Source of the DNA: Corynebacterium meitnerae
Lineage (GTDB): Bacteria; Actinomycetota; Actinomycetes; Mycobacteriales; Mycobacteriaceae
Direction: 5' to 3'
DNA: 64,000 nt
Assembly: GCF_027570075.1 (NCBI RefSeq)
Contig: NZ_JAKMUS010000002.1
Coordinates: 124,001 to 188,000 of the forward strand
Translations under genes and position numbers: made by a program
Notes under the pieces: model-generated
The model's input: only the letters and a program-made list of their open reading frames with translations
What the model was told of the DNA's origin: nothing
The model's database searches: none
Shown: piece after piece, positions 28,834 through 38,157 of the stretch
Layout: each line of letters begins with the position of its first letter
How positions within the stretch are numbered: the stretch's first letter is position 1

Positions 28834-31800
28834 ATGCACTTAACATCGCTGACGCTGAAAGGATTCAAGTCCTTTGCGTCTGCGACGACGATGAAATTCG
28901 AGCCCGGCATTTGTGCCGTTGTCGGGCCGAATGGCTCGGGCAAGTCCAATGTGGTGGACGCGCTTGCCTGGGTGATGGGGGAGCAGGGTGCGAAGAACCT
29001 GCGTGGCGGGAAGATGGAAGACGTCATCTTCGCCGGAGCGGGGGAGCGAAAGCAGCTTGGCCGTGCGGAAGTCACTCTGACATTCGACAACACGGATGGG
29101 CGTTTGCCGATTGATTACTCCGAGGTTGCCATCACGCGCCGCATGTTCCGCGATGGTGCCAGTGAGTATGAGATTAATGGCTCCAAAGCGCGCCTCATGG
29201 ATATTCAGGAGCTGCTCAGTGATTCAGGTATCGGCCGTGAGATGCACATCATCGTCGGCCAGGGCAAGCTCAGTGAGATTCTGGAATCCCGCCCGGAAGA
29301 TCGTCGCGCGTTCATCGAGGAAGCAGCAGGTGTGCTCAAGCACCGCCGCCGCAAGGAGAAAGCGCAGCGCAAGCTCAACGGCATGCAGGCGAATCTGGAT
29401 CGCCTCACTGACCTCACGGATGAGCTAGGCAAGCAGCTCAAGCCACTCGCACGCCAAGCGGAAGCAGCGAAGCGCGCTGCGACTGTGCAGGCCGATTTGC
29501 GTGATGCGCGCCTGAAATTGGCAGGCCATCAGGTGGTCACACTGCGCACATCGCTTATCGACGCCGCACGGGCCGCCGAACTCCACGCCGAGAAAGTCGC
29601 TGCGGTGACGCGCGAGTTGGAAGAAGCTGAGAAGAACCAGCTGGCTGTGGAGGAGAACCAAGCGCGTGTCAGCGAAGCTTCCCAAGAAGCACAGCGTCTG
29701 TGGTTTGGTTTGTCCTCCTTGGCTGAGCGCACATCGGCGACGTTGCGCATCGCGGGGGAGCGCGCGAAAAACGCTATGGCGATACCTGAATTCAGAGGCC
29801 AAGATCCAGATGAGCTTCTAGCGCGTGCCGAGCGAGCGGAAGAGGAATATGAGGCTGCGCAGGAAGCCTACGAGGACGCCGCGGAGGCACTCGAAGAAGC
29901 AGCTGCTGAAACCGCGGAACTAGAGCAGCGAGCCAAGGCAGCGGAAGCTGAGCACATGGCGCAGGTACGTGCGATCGCCGACCGTCGCGAAGGCGTTGTG
30001 CGTTTGCTGGCGCAAGAAGAAAGCCAAGCTGCAGCGGTGGATGCCGCGAAGCAGGAGGTAGAACGTCTAGCCGCGGCCGCTGAGGAAACCCGCGAACAAG
30101 CCCGTGAAGCCGAGGCGCAGGCAGAAGAAACTGCGCAGAAAATGGATGAGCTCACCACTGATCGGGAGCCACTGACTCAGGCGCACGTGCGGGCTGCTGC
30201 GGAAGCCGATGCGGCGGAGAAGCGTCTTGAGCAGCTACGTGATGAGCAAAAGGCACGCGAGAAAACGGTGTATTCGCTGAGCTCGCGCATTGCTACGTTG
30301 TCTGAGACTGCGCCCGTGGCGGAAGCAGCCGACGTGCTGGGCTCTGGGTTTAACTCGTTGGCGGACTGGGTGAAGGCCGAGTCTGGCTTAGAAAAGGCGT
30401 TGGTCGCCGCACTCGGTGCGCACGCAGAAGCCCTCGCCGGAAAGGTGAAGGATTCCACCGCCACGGATCTGTCAGGTGCTTCGCGCACAGTGGTGGTGGA
30501 TACGGCAGCAGGGGGCCGGCAGTGGCGCCTGGACGGCACCCCGCCGGCGGGCACGACGTGGCTGTTGGACCACGTCACTCTTGCGCCGGAGATCGCAGGT
30601 CCAGTGACGCGAGTGCTTGTCGACGTCGTGGTGGCCACCGACATCACCCACGCCCGCGCAGCTGTCGCGGATGATCCGCGCCTGCGTGCGGTCATCGCTG
30701 ACGGGACCATTGTTGGCGAAGGGTGGATCGCAGCTGGTTCTGGTGGGGCGTCCAGCGTGGAGGTTGCTGCACAGATTGAACAGGCAACCGCTGATCTGGA
30801 AAAAGCACAGGCCCAGCTTGAGGAGCTTTCCGGCACCCTCGAAGGCGCCAAGATCACGGCGGAGGAAGCACGCGTGGCGGCAGCGGCAGCTAAGGCTGCG
30901 TTGAATGAACACGACGCTCATGCTGAGTCCTGGAAGCGTGATCACCAGCGCGTCCTGGGGCAGGCAGAGAACGCGAAGCAACAACACGAGCGTGCAGCGA
31001 AGCAGGCCACGGATGCAGAGATTCGCCTCAGCGACCGGATGAAGAACCTCGAAGAAACACGCGACCGTCTCGCGCGTGTGGAACACGATGACACAGAAGA
31101 AGACGTGGATTCTTCCTTCCGGGACGAGGCGAATGAGGCACTGGCACGTGCCCGCGCACGTGAGATGGAAGCAACGCTTCTGGCACGCTCCACACAACAG
31201 GCGGTTGAGCAGATTGCTGGCCGTGGTGCGGCATTGCGCCGTCAAGCTGAACATGAGCGCGAAGCGAAAGCGCGCCACCACGCCGCGATGGCCCGCAAGC
31301 GTGCCGAAGCGGAACTCGCGGAAGCTGTGGCTCAGCACGCGCAGGTGTTGGCGTCGCGAATTCAGGTTTCGCTCGAGCGTGCCACGCAGCAACGTGATGA
31401 ACTTGCTGACCATCTCAAACAGCTCACTGCGCGCCAGTCACAGGTGCGCGACACGGTCAGTGCGCTACGCCAACAGCTCAGCCGACTGGGGGATACCGCT
31501 CATGCAGCGGATATCGCGCGCGAGCAGGCGCAGGTGAGGATTGATGAGGCGGAAGCGGGGATCGTCGATAAGCTTGGCATTGCTATCGACGACCTGTTGG
31601 CCGATTACACACCCGGCGAAGACTTTGACAAGGCCGCGGAGACAAAGAGGCTCAAGCAGGCCGAGCGTGACCTGGCTTCCTTGGGTAAGGTGAACCCGCT
31701 TGCTTTGGAGGAGTACAAGGCGCTGGAGGAGCGCTACAGCTTCCTGTCCACGCAGCTCGCGGATGTGATTCAGGCGCGCAAGGACCTTGCCGGCGTGATC

Positions 31801-32289
31801 GATGATGTGGATGCGCAGATTCTGCAGCTGTTCACTGATGCGTGGCATGACGTGGAGAAGGAATTCCCCAAAGTCTTCAACACGCTGTTCCCGGGGGGTG
31901 AGGCACGTTTGGTGCTCACCGATCCGTCGGACATGCTCACCACGGGTATTGAGATTGAAGCCCGCCCGCCCGGCAAGCGCGTCAAGCGTTTGTCACTGCT
32001 GTCTGGTGGTGAGAAATCCCTCACCGCACTGGCCATGCTCGTGGCTATCTTCCGTGCGCGCCCATCCCCGTTCTATGTCCTCGATGAGGTGGAAGCGGCA
32101 CTGGATGACGTGAACCTGCGCCGTCTCATCGCGCTGCTTGAAGAGCTCCGCGAGGACTCACAGCTCATCGTGATTACTCACCAGAAGCCCACGATGGATG
32201 TAGCAAACGTGCTCTATGGCGTGACTATGCGCGGCGATGGTGTCACTCGCGTGATCTCCCAGCGCATGAGCCCCGCGCCGCGTGATTAG
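28834..32289 (+). CDS. smc: Chromosome segregation protein SMC
   Basis: 1151 residues. ATPase core of the condensin complex with ScpA/ScpB. Walker A 'GPNGSGKSNVVDAL' (about residue 32) and the Q-loop 'MGEQGAKNLRGGKMED' are at the head. Two long coiled coils (about 165-500 and 650-1000) flank a hinge around 505-645. The C-terminal head has signature 'LLSGGEKSLTALAML' (about 1050) and Walker B 'FYVLDEVEAALDD'. Length is normal. Its TAG overlaps the TAA of the converging gene as TTAG. The scpA/scpB genes are not in the window. Confidence 0.97.
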   Translation: MHLTSLTLKGFKSFASATTMKFEPGICAVVGPNGSGKSNVVDALAWVMGEQGAKNLRGGKMEDVIFAGAGERKQLGRAEVTLTFDNTDGRLPIDYSEVAITRRMFRDGASEYEINGSKARLMDIQELLSDSGIGREMHIIVGQGKLSEILESRPEDRRAFIEEAAGVLKHRRRKEKAQRKLNGMQANLDRLTDLTDELGKQLKPLARQAEAAKRAATVQADLRDARLKLAGHQVVTLRTSLIDAARAAELHAEKVAAVTRELEEAEKNQLAVEENQARVSEASQEAQRLWFGLSSLAERTSATLRIAGERAKNAMAIPEFRGQDPDELLARAERAEEEYEAAQEAYEDAAEALEEAAAETAELEQRAKAAEAEHMAQVRAIADRREGVVRLLAQEESQAAAVDAAKQEVERLAAAAEETREQAREAEAQAEETAQKMDELTTDREPLTQAHVRAAAEADAAEKRLEQLRDEQKAREKTVYSLSSRIATLSETAPVAEAADVLGSGFNSLADWVKAESGLEKALVAALGAHAEALAGKVKDSTATDLSGASRTVVVDTAAGGRQWRLDGTPPAGTTWLLDHVTLAPEIAGPVTRVLVDVVVATDITHARAAVADDPRLRAVIADGTIVGEGWIAAGSGGASSVEVAAQIEQATADLEKAQAQLEELSGTLEGAKITAEEARVAAAAAKAALNEHDAHAESWKRDHQRVLGQAENAKQQHERAAKQATDAEIRLSDRMKNLEETRDRLARVEHDDTEEDVDSSFRDEANEALARARAREMEATLLARSTQQAVEQIAGRGAALRRQAEHEREAKARHHAAMARKRAEAELAEAVAQHAQVLASRIQVSLERATQQRDELADHLKQLTARQSQVRDTVSALRQQLSRLGDTAHAADIAREQAQVRIDEAEAGIVDKLGIAIDDLLADYTPGEDFDKAAETKRLKQAERDLASLGKVNPLALEEYKALEERYSFLSTQLADVIQARKDLAGVIDDVDAQILQLFTDAWHDVEKEFPKVFNTLFPGGEARLVLTDPSDMLTTGIEIEARPPGKRVKRLSLLSGGEKSLTALAMLVAIFRARPSPFYVLDEVEAALDDVNLRRLIALLEELREDSQLIVITHQKPTMDVANVLYGVTMRGDGVTRVISQRMSPAPRD
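29553..29563 (+). repeat. GCTTATCGACG word, copy 8
   Basis: Exact match in the first coiled coil of smc (Leu-Ile-Asp). Confidence 0.9.
31563..31573 (-). repeat. GCTTATCGACG word, copy 9
   Basis: Exact match in the second half of smc (Val-Asp-Lys). Confidence 0.9.
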
Positions 32290-32822
32290 CGCGCCGGGCT
32301 GAGTTTCAAGCCCGTGCCGTCTTTGCCCAGGTACGCGTTCGTGCCGTCGTAGAAGATCGTGTTGCCTTTAATGAGGGCATTGCGCACCGCGCCATCGTAG
32401 AGGTGGCGTTCGGCGTCACAGCCCATCATTGTCACCGGCCGGTCCTCGTAGCTGTACGTCGCGGTGCTCTTATCCACCACGAGGGCGACACCAAAGCCAT
32501 TGCACGCCCCGCCCTGGACAAGGGCGGTGTTCTCCGGAGCCTCGTCACCGCGCCAGAAGGTGATGTTGCGTCCAAGCGGGTGCGATGCGGTCTTCCACTC
32601 GCCGTTGAGGATCTCTTCCACCTGCTCCGGCGTGGCCTTGTGCGCATTCGCGGGGAGCGTGACCACGAGTGCATCCGATTCTCCTGTGGGTGGGGTGGGT
32701 GCACTTGAACCAAAGGCTCCGAATCCAGCTGCGGCGCTGATGGCGATGATCAGTGCGGTGATCACTGACAGTGCTGTGGCAATCACCGGGTTCTTCAACA
32801 CATCCATGTTCATATGGTTCAT
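32286..32822 (-). CDS. Membrane-anchored META-like domain protein
   Basis: 178 residues from ATG 32822 (in-frame ATGs at 32813 and 32807 are alternatives). One N-terminal hydrophobic segment (about 10-30, 'VIATALSVITALIIAISAA') is likely a membrane anchor or uncleaved signal, then a Pro/Thr linker, then a domain with 'EILNGEWKTAS', 'GACNGFGVAL' and 'VTMMGCDAERHLYDGAVRNAL', a pattern like META/HslJ domains (Gly-Cys-Asn and 'T-x-M-x-C'). The outside-facing location is inferred. It is inserted between smc and ftsY, pointing toward smc, and overlaps the smc stop by four bases. Confidence 0.65.
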   Translation of the reverse strand: MNHMNMDVLKNPVIATALSVITALIIAISAAAGFGAFGSSAPTPPTGESDALVVTLPANAHKATPEQVEEILNGEWKTASHPLGRNITFWRGDEAPENTALVQGGACNGFGVALVVDKSTATYSYEDRPVTMMGCDAERHLYDGAVRNALIKGNTIFYDGTNAYLGKDGTGLKLSPAR

Positions 32823-32893
32823 AAACTGCAGCCTAGTCCGGCTTGCGGGGCCGAAAGAACACGAACAACTCCATCGGTGGCACACTGGTTCGC

Positions 32894-34435
32894 ATGATGA
32901 ATTCAACTGTTTTGTGGATCATTGTCGCCGTTGTGGTGGTGCTGCTCATCATTCTGGGCATCATCATTGCCGGCAATAAGCGGAAGAAATCAAAGGCAGT
33001 GTCCTTTGAAAAGAAGGATCTGACTGCACAGAAAGAACTCACCCAGCAGGAGAAATCCGGAAATTACCAAGCCCAGGGTGGCTTTAATTTCGCTCCCGCC
33101 GCAGCACCGGTTGCTGAGAAGGAGCCAGTCCTGCGCGAAGAGCAGAAGTTTAGCGATGAACCCGTGGCACCCGTCGTGCCCGAGCCGGTAAAAGAGCCGG
33201 TAGAAGAGCTTGTCGTTGAACCTGCAGTTGAACCCGAAGTAGCCGAGGACATCCCTGCGGAGATCCCCGAGGAGATTTCTGAGGAGATTTCGGAGGAAGA
33301 AACCGTGGTGGTTGAACCGGTCGAGGTTGAAGAACCGGTAGAACCAGTCGCCGTGGAACCTGAACCCGAACCTGAACCCGCGGTGGTTGAGGAAGCGGAG
33401 GAAGCAGCTGAGGCTGCCCGCACGACTGTTGATGCGGCGGATGAAGCGCTTGAGCAGACTCCGGTTCCGGAGGAGGAGCCAGCACCCGCTCCGGAGCCGT
33501 TGGACGATATTGCCCCGGCGACGGGTCGTCTTGGACGTCTGCGTGGGCGTTTGTCGCGCTCCCAGAACGCGATTGGCCAGGGACTGCTGGGCATTCTGAG
33601 TGCTGGTGATCTGGATGAGGATGCTTGGGAGGAGATCGAGGACACCCTCATCATGGCGGACCTCGGCGCGCCGCTGACGATGAAGATCACCGAGACGCTG
33701 CGTGAGAAGATCGCGGAGCGCGGTGTGTCTTCGGAGGAAGAGGCTCGCGCGATGCTGCGTGAGACTCTCATTGAGGCCGGCAAGCCGGAGCTGGACCGCT
33801 CGATCAAGGCGATGCCGAATGACGGTAAGCCGGCGGTCATCCTTGTTGTCGGTGTGAACGGCACCGGTAAGACCACTACGACGGGCAAGCTCGCCCGCGT
33901 GCTTGTCTCTATGGGGCACAGCGTGGTCTTGGGTGCAGCGGACACGTTCCGTGCCGCGGCCGCGGATCAGTTGGAAACGTGGGGTCGACGCGTTGGTGCA
34001 ACCACCGTTCGTGGCAACGAAGGAGCAGACTCAGCCGCGGTTGCTTTTGACGCCGTGAAGACAGGAGTGGAGCAGCAGGCGGATGTGGTCATCGTCGATA
34101 CTGCTGGGCGCTTGCACACCTCCACAGGCCTGATGGATCAGCTGGGCAAGGTCAAGCGCGTGGTGGAGAAGAAGTCTCAGGTGGATGAGGTTCTGCTCGT
34201 CCTTGATGCCACGGTGGGGCAGAACGGTCTGACCCAGGCGCGTGTGTTCAAGGACGTTGTGGAGATCACCGGTGTTGTCCTGACCAAGCTTGATGGCACC
34301 GCGAAGGGTGGCATTGTCTTCCAGGTTCAGGAGGAACTCGGAGTGCCGGTGAAGCTCGTCGGTCTCGGTGAGGGTGCTGATGACCTTGCCCCGTTTGAGG
34401 TGGAAGGCTTCGTCGACGCGTTGCTGGGCTCCTAG
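32894..34435 (+). CDS. ftsY: Signal recognition particle receptor FtsY
   Basis: 513 residues. GTPase that docks Ffh-ribosome complexes at the membrane. An N-terminal hydrophobic anchor (about 5-27, 'VLWIIVAVVVVLLIILGIII') is followed by an acidic, Pro/Glu/Val-rich linker (about 90-205) and the NG domain: 'GVNGTGKTTTTGKLARV' (about 318), 'DTFRAAAADQLETW', 'DTAGRLHTSTGLMDQL' and 'LTKLDGTAKGG'. The transmembrane anchor is the actinobacterial form. I chose ATG 32894; the upstream open frame has no likely start. A clear terminator follows. Confidence 0.95.
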   Translation: MMNSTVLWIIVAVVVVLLIILGIIIAGNKRKKSKAVSFEKKDLTAQKELTQQEKSGNYQAQGGFNFAPAAAPVAEKEPVLREEQKFSDEPVAPVVPEPVKEPVEELVVEPAVEPEVAEDIPAEIPEEISEEISEEETVVVEPVEVEEPVEPVAVEPEPEPEPAVVEEAEEAAEAARTTVDAADEALEQTPVPEEEPAPAPEPLDDIAPATGRLGRLRGRLSRSQNAIGQGLLGILSAGDLDEDAWEEIEDTLIMADLGAPLTMKITETLREKIAERGVSSEEEARAMLRETLIEAGKPELDRSIKAMPNDGKPAVILVVGVNGTGKTTTTGKLARVLVSMGHSVVLGAADTFRAAAADQLETWGRRVGATTVRGNEGADSAAVAFDAVKTGVEQQADVVIVDTAGRLHTSTGLMDQLGKVKRVVEKKSQVDEVLLVLDATVGQNGLTQARVFKDVVEITGVVLTKLDGTAKGGIVFQVQEELGVPVKLVGLGEGADDLAPFEVEGFVDALLGS

Positions 34436-34460
34436 CAGGATTTTTCGTCGGATACTCGCG

Positions 34461-34496
34461 AACCCGGTACCACAGTGATGTGGTGCCGGGTTTTTG
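34461..34496 (+). terminator. Terminator of ftsY
   Basis: AACCCGGTACCACA (34461-34474) pairs with TGTGGTGCCGGGTT (34479-34492), with one G:U pair, and is followed by TTTTT. Confidence 0.88.
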
Positions 34497-34510
34497 TGAT
34501 TTCGGTTACA
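34495..34510 (+). promoter_or_regulatory. Possible GlxR (cAMP-receptor type) site upstream of amtB
   Basis: TGTGATTTCGGTTACA matches the GlxR consensus TGTGA-N6-TCACA with one mismatch in the right half. It abuts the ftsY terminator. Confidence 0.3.
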
Positions 34511-34535
34511 GAAAAAGTCATACCGTTGACCGTGG

Positions 34536-34555
34536 TATCTATCGCTCTATAGGTT
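34536..34555 (+). promoter_or_regulatory. Candidate AmtR operator upstream of amtB
   Basis: CTATCGCTCTATAG (34539-34552) is an exact match to the CTAT-N6-ATAG core of the published AmtR consensus. It lies 66 bases before the chosen amtB ATG. amtB-glnK-glnD is a known AmtR target in C. glutamicum. Confidence 0.6.
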
Positions 34556-34618
34556 TTTTCTCGGTACAAATCGGTCAATCGATAGGTATTAGGAACAATG
34601 AGAATCGAGGTGATAGTT

Positions 34619-36040
34619 ATGACTGCAGATCAAGTTGCATTGGCGTCTGGGAACGCGGGGTGGATGCTTGTCTCCGCTTCGCTCGTGTTGCTCATGACAC
34701 CGGGCCTGGCATTTTTCTACGGGGGTATGACATCACGCCGAAGTGTCCTGAACATGATGATGATGTCGTTCACGGCGATGGGGGTTGTGTCGGTCGTGTA
34801 CGTGCTGTGGGGATGGTCGATGTCCTACGGGACGCAATCCGTTGGTGGATTGTTTGCAAATCCGTTTGAGTTTTTCGGGCTGCGCAATTCGATCACCAAT
34901 GGGGGAGGCGCCTACATCGCCGGAGGCAATGGCTACGCCAATGTCATTGATATTGCTTTTCAGCTGACATTCGCCGTGATCTCAGTGGCGATTATTTCGG
35001 GTGCGATTGCCAGCCGAGTGAAGATCGGCGCGTGGATGGTATTCGCCGGCGTGTGGGCCACTCTGGTGTATTTCCCGCTTGCCCACATGGTGTGGGGTGG
35101 CGGTCTGCTCGGCGAAGGAACTCGCTCGGTCGCGGCGTGGATGTTCGGGAGTGAAAACGGTGAAGCCCACATCGCGCCCATCGACTTTGCAGGCGGCACT
35201 GTCGTTCACATTTCAGCGGGCGTGGCTGCATTGGTTCTCGTCTTGGTCATCGGGCAACGTGAAGGATTTCCGCAATCTAATTCGCGTCCCCACAACCTTC
35301 CCTTCGTCATGCTTGGCGCCGCACTTTTGTGGTTTGGGTGGTGTGGCTTCAACGGCGGTTCGGCTCTTGCGGCTGATGGGTTGGCGGGTCTGGCGTGGCT
35401 AAACACCGCCGCGGCAACAGCTGCCGCAATGTTGGGCTGGTTAGCAGTTGAGAAACTCCGGGATGGTTACGCAACATCGCTTGGTGCTTCCTCCGGGCTT
35501 GTCGCAGGACTTGTTGCCATCACGCCGGCTGCCGGGACGCTTACCCCAGTGACGTCTATTCTGCTTGGTCTCGGTGGCGGAGTGTTCTCCTGCTTCGGTG
35601 TGAGCCTGAAGTACCGCTTCAATTACGACGACTCCCTGGATGTCGTGGGCGTTCACCTCGTCGCAGCTACCTGGGGAACGATCGGCCTTGCATTCTTCGC
35701 ACAAGGTGAAGGGGTCTTTACCGGCGGGGGAGCAGACGGCTGGAAGCTTCTTGTTGTCCAGACAGTGGTTGCTGTTGTGGCCATGGTGTTCTCGGGGGCG
35801 TTGACGTTCCTCATCGCAATCGTCGTGAAGCATACGATGGGCTGGCGTGTGACTCGCGCGCAGGAATTTGCTGGCGTGGACTACTCCGTTCACCGTGAGA
35901 CGGGCTATGACTTGGGCGGACCAGGACTTCGGCCTGGTGGAGTCCCAGCGGGCAACAAGTCAGCTGCTGAGTTAGGGCTGAATGAGGGGCGGCAGCACCA
36001 TGAGCACGCTGACCGTTCAAAGCCAATGGATAATCAGTAA
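34619..36040 (+). CDS. amtB: Ammonium transporter AmtB
   Basis: 473 residues with 11 membrane segments, trimeric ammonium channel. Typical motifs: 'MTPGLAFFYGGM' (about residue 25), 'PIDFAGGTVVHISAG' with the periplasmic Asp and first pore histidine (about 188-201), 'WFGWCGFNGGSALAADG' and 'DVVGVHLVAATWG' with the second pore histidine (about 342-350). I prefer ATG 34619, which has GAGGTG (34607-34612) before it, to an in-frame ATG at 34598. glnK follows by 29 bases with a good ribosome site. Control by nitrogen status via AmtR is likely from the operator at 34536. Confidence 0.95.
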   Translation: MTADQVALASGNAGWMLVSASLVLLMTPGLAFFYGGMTSRRSVLNMMMMSFTAMGVVSVVYVLWGWSMSYGTQSVGGLFANPFEFFGLRNSITNGGGAYIAGGNGYANVIDIAFQLTFAVISVAIISGAIASRVKIGAWMVFAGVWATLVYFPLAHMVWGGGLLGEGTRSVAAWMFGSENGEAHIAPIDFAGGTVVHISAGVAALVLVLVIGQREGFPQSNSRPHNLPFVMLGAALLWFGWCGFNGGSALAADGLAGLAWLNTAAATAAAMLGWLAVEKLRDGYATSLGASSGLVAGLVAITPAAGTLTPVTSILLGLGGGVFSCFGVSLKYRFNYDDSLDVVGVHLVAATWGTIGLAFFAQGEGVFTGGGADGWKLLVVQTVVAVVAMVFSGALTFLIAIVVKHTMGWRVTRAQEFAGVDYSVHRETGYDLGGPGLRPGGVPAGNKSAAELGLNEGRQHHEHADRSKPMDNQ

Positions 36041-36069
36041 GAAGAAACAGCAGAGGGAAGGTGAAAGAC

Positions 36070-36408
36070 ATGAAGCTCGTGACAGCAGTTGTACAACCGT
36101 TCACGCTCGCTGACATCCGTCAGGCTCTCAGCGAGGCCGGGGTGAAAGGTATTACCGTCACTGAGGCCCAGGGCGCTGGCCGGCAGATGGCCAGTGTGGA
36201 GTACTACCGCGGTGCGCGGTACAGCTCCAATTTTGTGCAAAAGGTCAAGATTGAGGTGCTTGTCACTGATGCTCAGGAAGATGCGGCCGTCAATGCAATC
36301 CTGGAAGCTGCTCGTACCGGAGAGGTAGGCGATGGAAAAATCTGGGTCACAGAAGTAACTCGCGTCGTGCGTGTACGTACCGGAGAGACAGACGACGCGG
36401 CTATTTAG
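36070..36408 (+). CDS. glnK: PII signal-transduction protein GlnK
   Basis: 112 residues. Trimeric nitrogen sensor that blocks AmtB and, in corynebacteria, binds AmtR when modified. Starts 'MKLVTAVVQPFTLADIR' at ATG 36070 with AGGGAAGG before it (GTG 36061 would sit on that site). The T-loop 'EYYRGARYSSNF' keeps the tyrosine (about residue 51) that GlnD adenylylates in C. glutamicum, and the B-loop 'RTGEVGDGKIWV' is intact. A terminator follows directly, where glnD would be expected; no glnD is present in the window. Confidence 0.95.
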   Translation: MKLVTAVVQPFTLADIRQALSEAGVKGITVTEAQGAGRQMASVEYYRGARYSSNFVQKVKIEVLVTDAQEDAAVNAILEAARTGEVGDGKIWVTEVTRVVRVRTGETDDAAI

Positions 36409-36459
36409 CCCCGGCTATCGACGGAATCACTCAGCTGAGCTGAACCGTATGTGATTTTG

Positions 36460-36504
36460 GTGGTGGGTTGCAGTTAGGCTGTAACCCACCACTTAATCTT
36501 TTTA
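36460..36504 (+). terminator. Terminator of amtB-glnK
   Basis: GTGGTGGGTT (36460-36469) pairs perfectly with AACCCACCAC (36483-36492), extended by GCAG/CTGT, and is followed by a T-rich tail (TTAATCTTTTT). Confidence 0.9.
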
Positions 36505-36552
36505 GCCACCGGGCTAGAGACATTTACTCAAAGACTTCAAGGGAGCTTTTAC

Positions 36553-38157
36553 GTGTTCGAGTCATTGTCCGATCGCCTTCAATCAGCACTCACCGGGCTG
36601 CGGGGCAAGGGCAAACTCACGGAAGAGGACATCAACGCCACTGCCCGTGAGATCCGCATCGCCCTGCTCGAGGCCGATGTCTCGCTCACCGTTGTTCGCG
36701 CCTTCATCCAGCGTGTGAAGGAACGCGCGCTTGGCGCGGCTGTGTCTGAGGCACTGAATCCGGCGCAGCAAGTAATCAAGATCGTCGATGAGGAACTGAC
36801 CAATATCCTCGGCGGCGAAACGCGTCGCCTGAACCTGGCGAAGAACCCGCCGACAGTGATCATGCTGGCTGGTTTGCAGGGTGCTGGTAAGACGACGTTG
36901 GCCGGTAAGTTGGCGCTTCACCTGTCCAAGCAGGGGCATGCCCCGATGCTGGTGGCATGTGACCTGCAGCGCCCGGGTGCTGTGCAGCAGCTCCAGATCG
37001 TTGGTGAGCGTGCCGGTGTGAAGACTTTCGCGCCGGATCCGGGTACGTCCTTGGATTCCAATGATCATGAGATGGGCACGTCCCACGGTGATCCGGTTGA
37101 GGTTGCTCTGGCTTCTATTGAGGAAGCACGCCGTACCAATGCAGATGTGGTGATCATCGATACCGCTGGTCGTTTGGGTATTGATGAGACGCTGATGACT
37201 CAGGCCCGCAACATCCGTGATGCGGTGAATCCGGATGAGGTCTTGTTCGTCATCGATGCGATGATCGGCCAGGACGCGGTGAACACCGCTCAGGCCTTCG
37301 CTGATGGTGTGGACTTCACCGGTGTTGTTCTGACCAAGCTTGACGGTGACGCACGTGGTGGTGCGGCGCTGTCCATCCGTGAGGTCACCGGCAAACCGAT
37401 TCTGTTTGCTTCCACCGGTGAGAAGCTCGAAGACTTTGACGTCTTCCACCCGGACCGCATGTCCAGCCGCATCCTCGGCATGGGTGACCTGCTCTCCCTG
37501 ATTGAGCAGGCCGAAACCATGATGGACCAGCAGAAGGCGGAAGAAGCCGCCCGCAAGCTGGGCACGGGTGAGCTGACCCTCGAGGACTTCCTTGATCAGC
37601 TGCTCATGATTCGCCGCATGGGCCCCATTGGCAATCTGCTGAAGATGATGCCGGGCGGCAAGCAGATGAACCAGATGGCAGACATGGTGGACGAGAAGCA
37701 GCTCGACCGCATCCAGGCCATCATCCGCGGTATGACCCCGGCTGAGCGTGAGGATCCGAAGATTCTTAACGCATCGCGCCGCAAGCGCATCGCGAATGGT
37801 TCTGGTGTCTCTGTCGCTGAGGTAAACAAGCTCGTCGAGCGCTTCTTCGAAGCGAAGAAGATGATGGGCAAGATGGCCAACCAGTTCGGCATGGGTGGTA
37901 TGCCGGGCATGCCAGGCATGGGCCGTTCCGCAACCAAGAAGAAGCCGAAGGGCCGCAAGGGCAAGAACGGTAAGCGTAAGCCCGTGAAGCGTCAGGGCGC
38001 ACCGAAGATGCCGGGAATGCCGGGGATGCCGGGCATGCCAAGCATGGATCAGTTGCAGCAGATGCAGCAGCAGATGCCGCCGGGAATGGAAGGTCTGGAC
38101 TTGAACAACCTGGACTTCGGTAGCGCGATGAAGCGCATGGGGAAGAAGAAGTTCTAG
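36553..38157 (+). CDS. ffh: Signal recognition particle protein Ffh
   Basis: 534 residues. Binds signal peptides and 4.5S RNA and delivers ribosomes to FtsY. N domain (about 1-85), GTPase 'GLQGAGKTTLAGKLA' (about 103), 'CDLQRPGAVQQLQ', 'DTAGRLGIDETLM' (about 200) and 'LTKLDGDARGG', then a Met-rich M domain ('MMPGGKQMNQMADMV') from about 330. A long basic tail with repeated 'MPGM' units follows (about 450-534). The start is GTG 36553, matching the family N-terminus 'FESLSDRLQSALTGLRGKG'. Confidence 0.97.
   Translation: MFESLSDRLQSALTGLRGKGKLTEEDINATAREIRIALLEADVSLTVVRAFIQRVKERALGAAVSEALNPAQQVIKIVDEELTNILGGETRRLNLAKNPPTVIMLAGLQGAGKTTLAGKLALHLSKQGHAPMLVACDLQRPGAVQQLQIVGERAGVKTFAPDPGTSLDSNDHEMGTSHGDPVEVALASIEEARRTNADVVIIDTAGRLGIDETLMTQARNIRDAVNPDEVLFVIDAMIGQDAVNTAQAFADGVDFTGVVLTKLDGDARGGAALSIREVTGKPILFASTGEKLEDFDVFHPDRMSSRILGMGDLLSLIEQAETMMDQQKAEEAARKLGTGELTLEDFLDQLLMIRRMGPIGNLLKMMPGGKQMNQMADMVDEKQLDRIQAIIRGMTPAEREDPKILNASRRKRIANGSGVSVAEVNKLVERFFEAKKMMGKMANQFGMGGMPGMPGMGRSATKKKPKGRKGKNGKRKPVKRQGAPKMPGMPGMPGMPSMDQLQQMQQQMPPGMEGLDLNNLDFGSAMKRMGKKKF

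Noticed and set aside
32843-32893. Longer N-terminus for FtsY
   Set aside because: The extra 17 codons lie opposite the start region of the divergent META-like gene and are polar. The membrane anchor begins right after ATG 32894.
36409-36552. A hidden or truncated glnD after glnK
   Set aside because: The gap is only 144 bases and is filled by a terminator; no GlnD-like reading frame exists.
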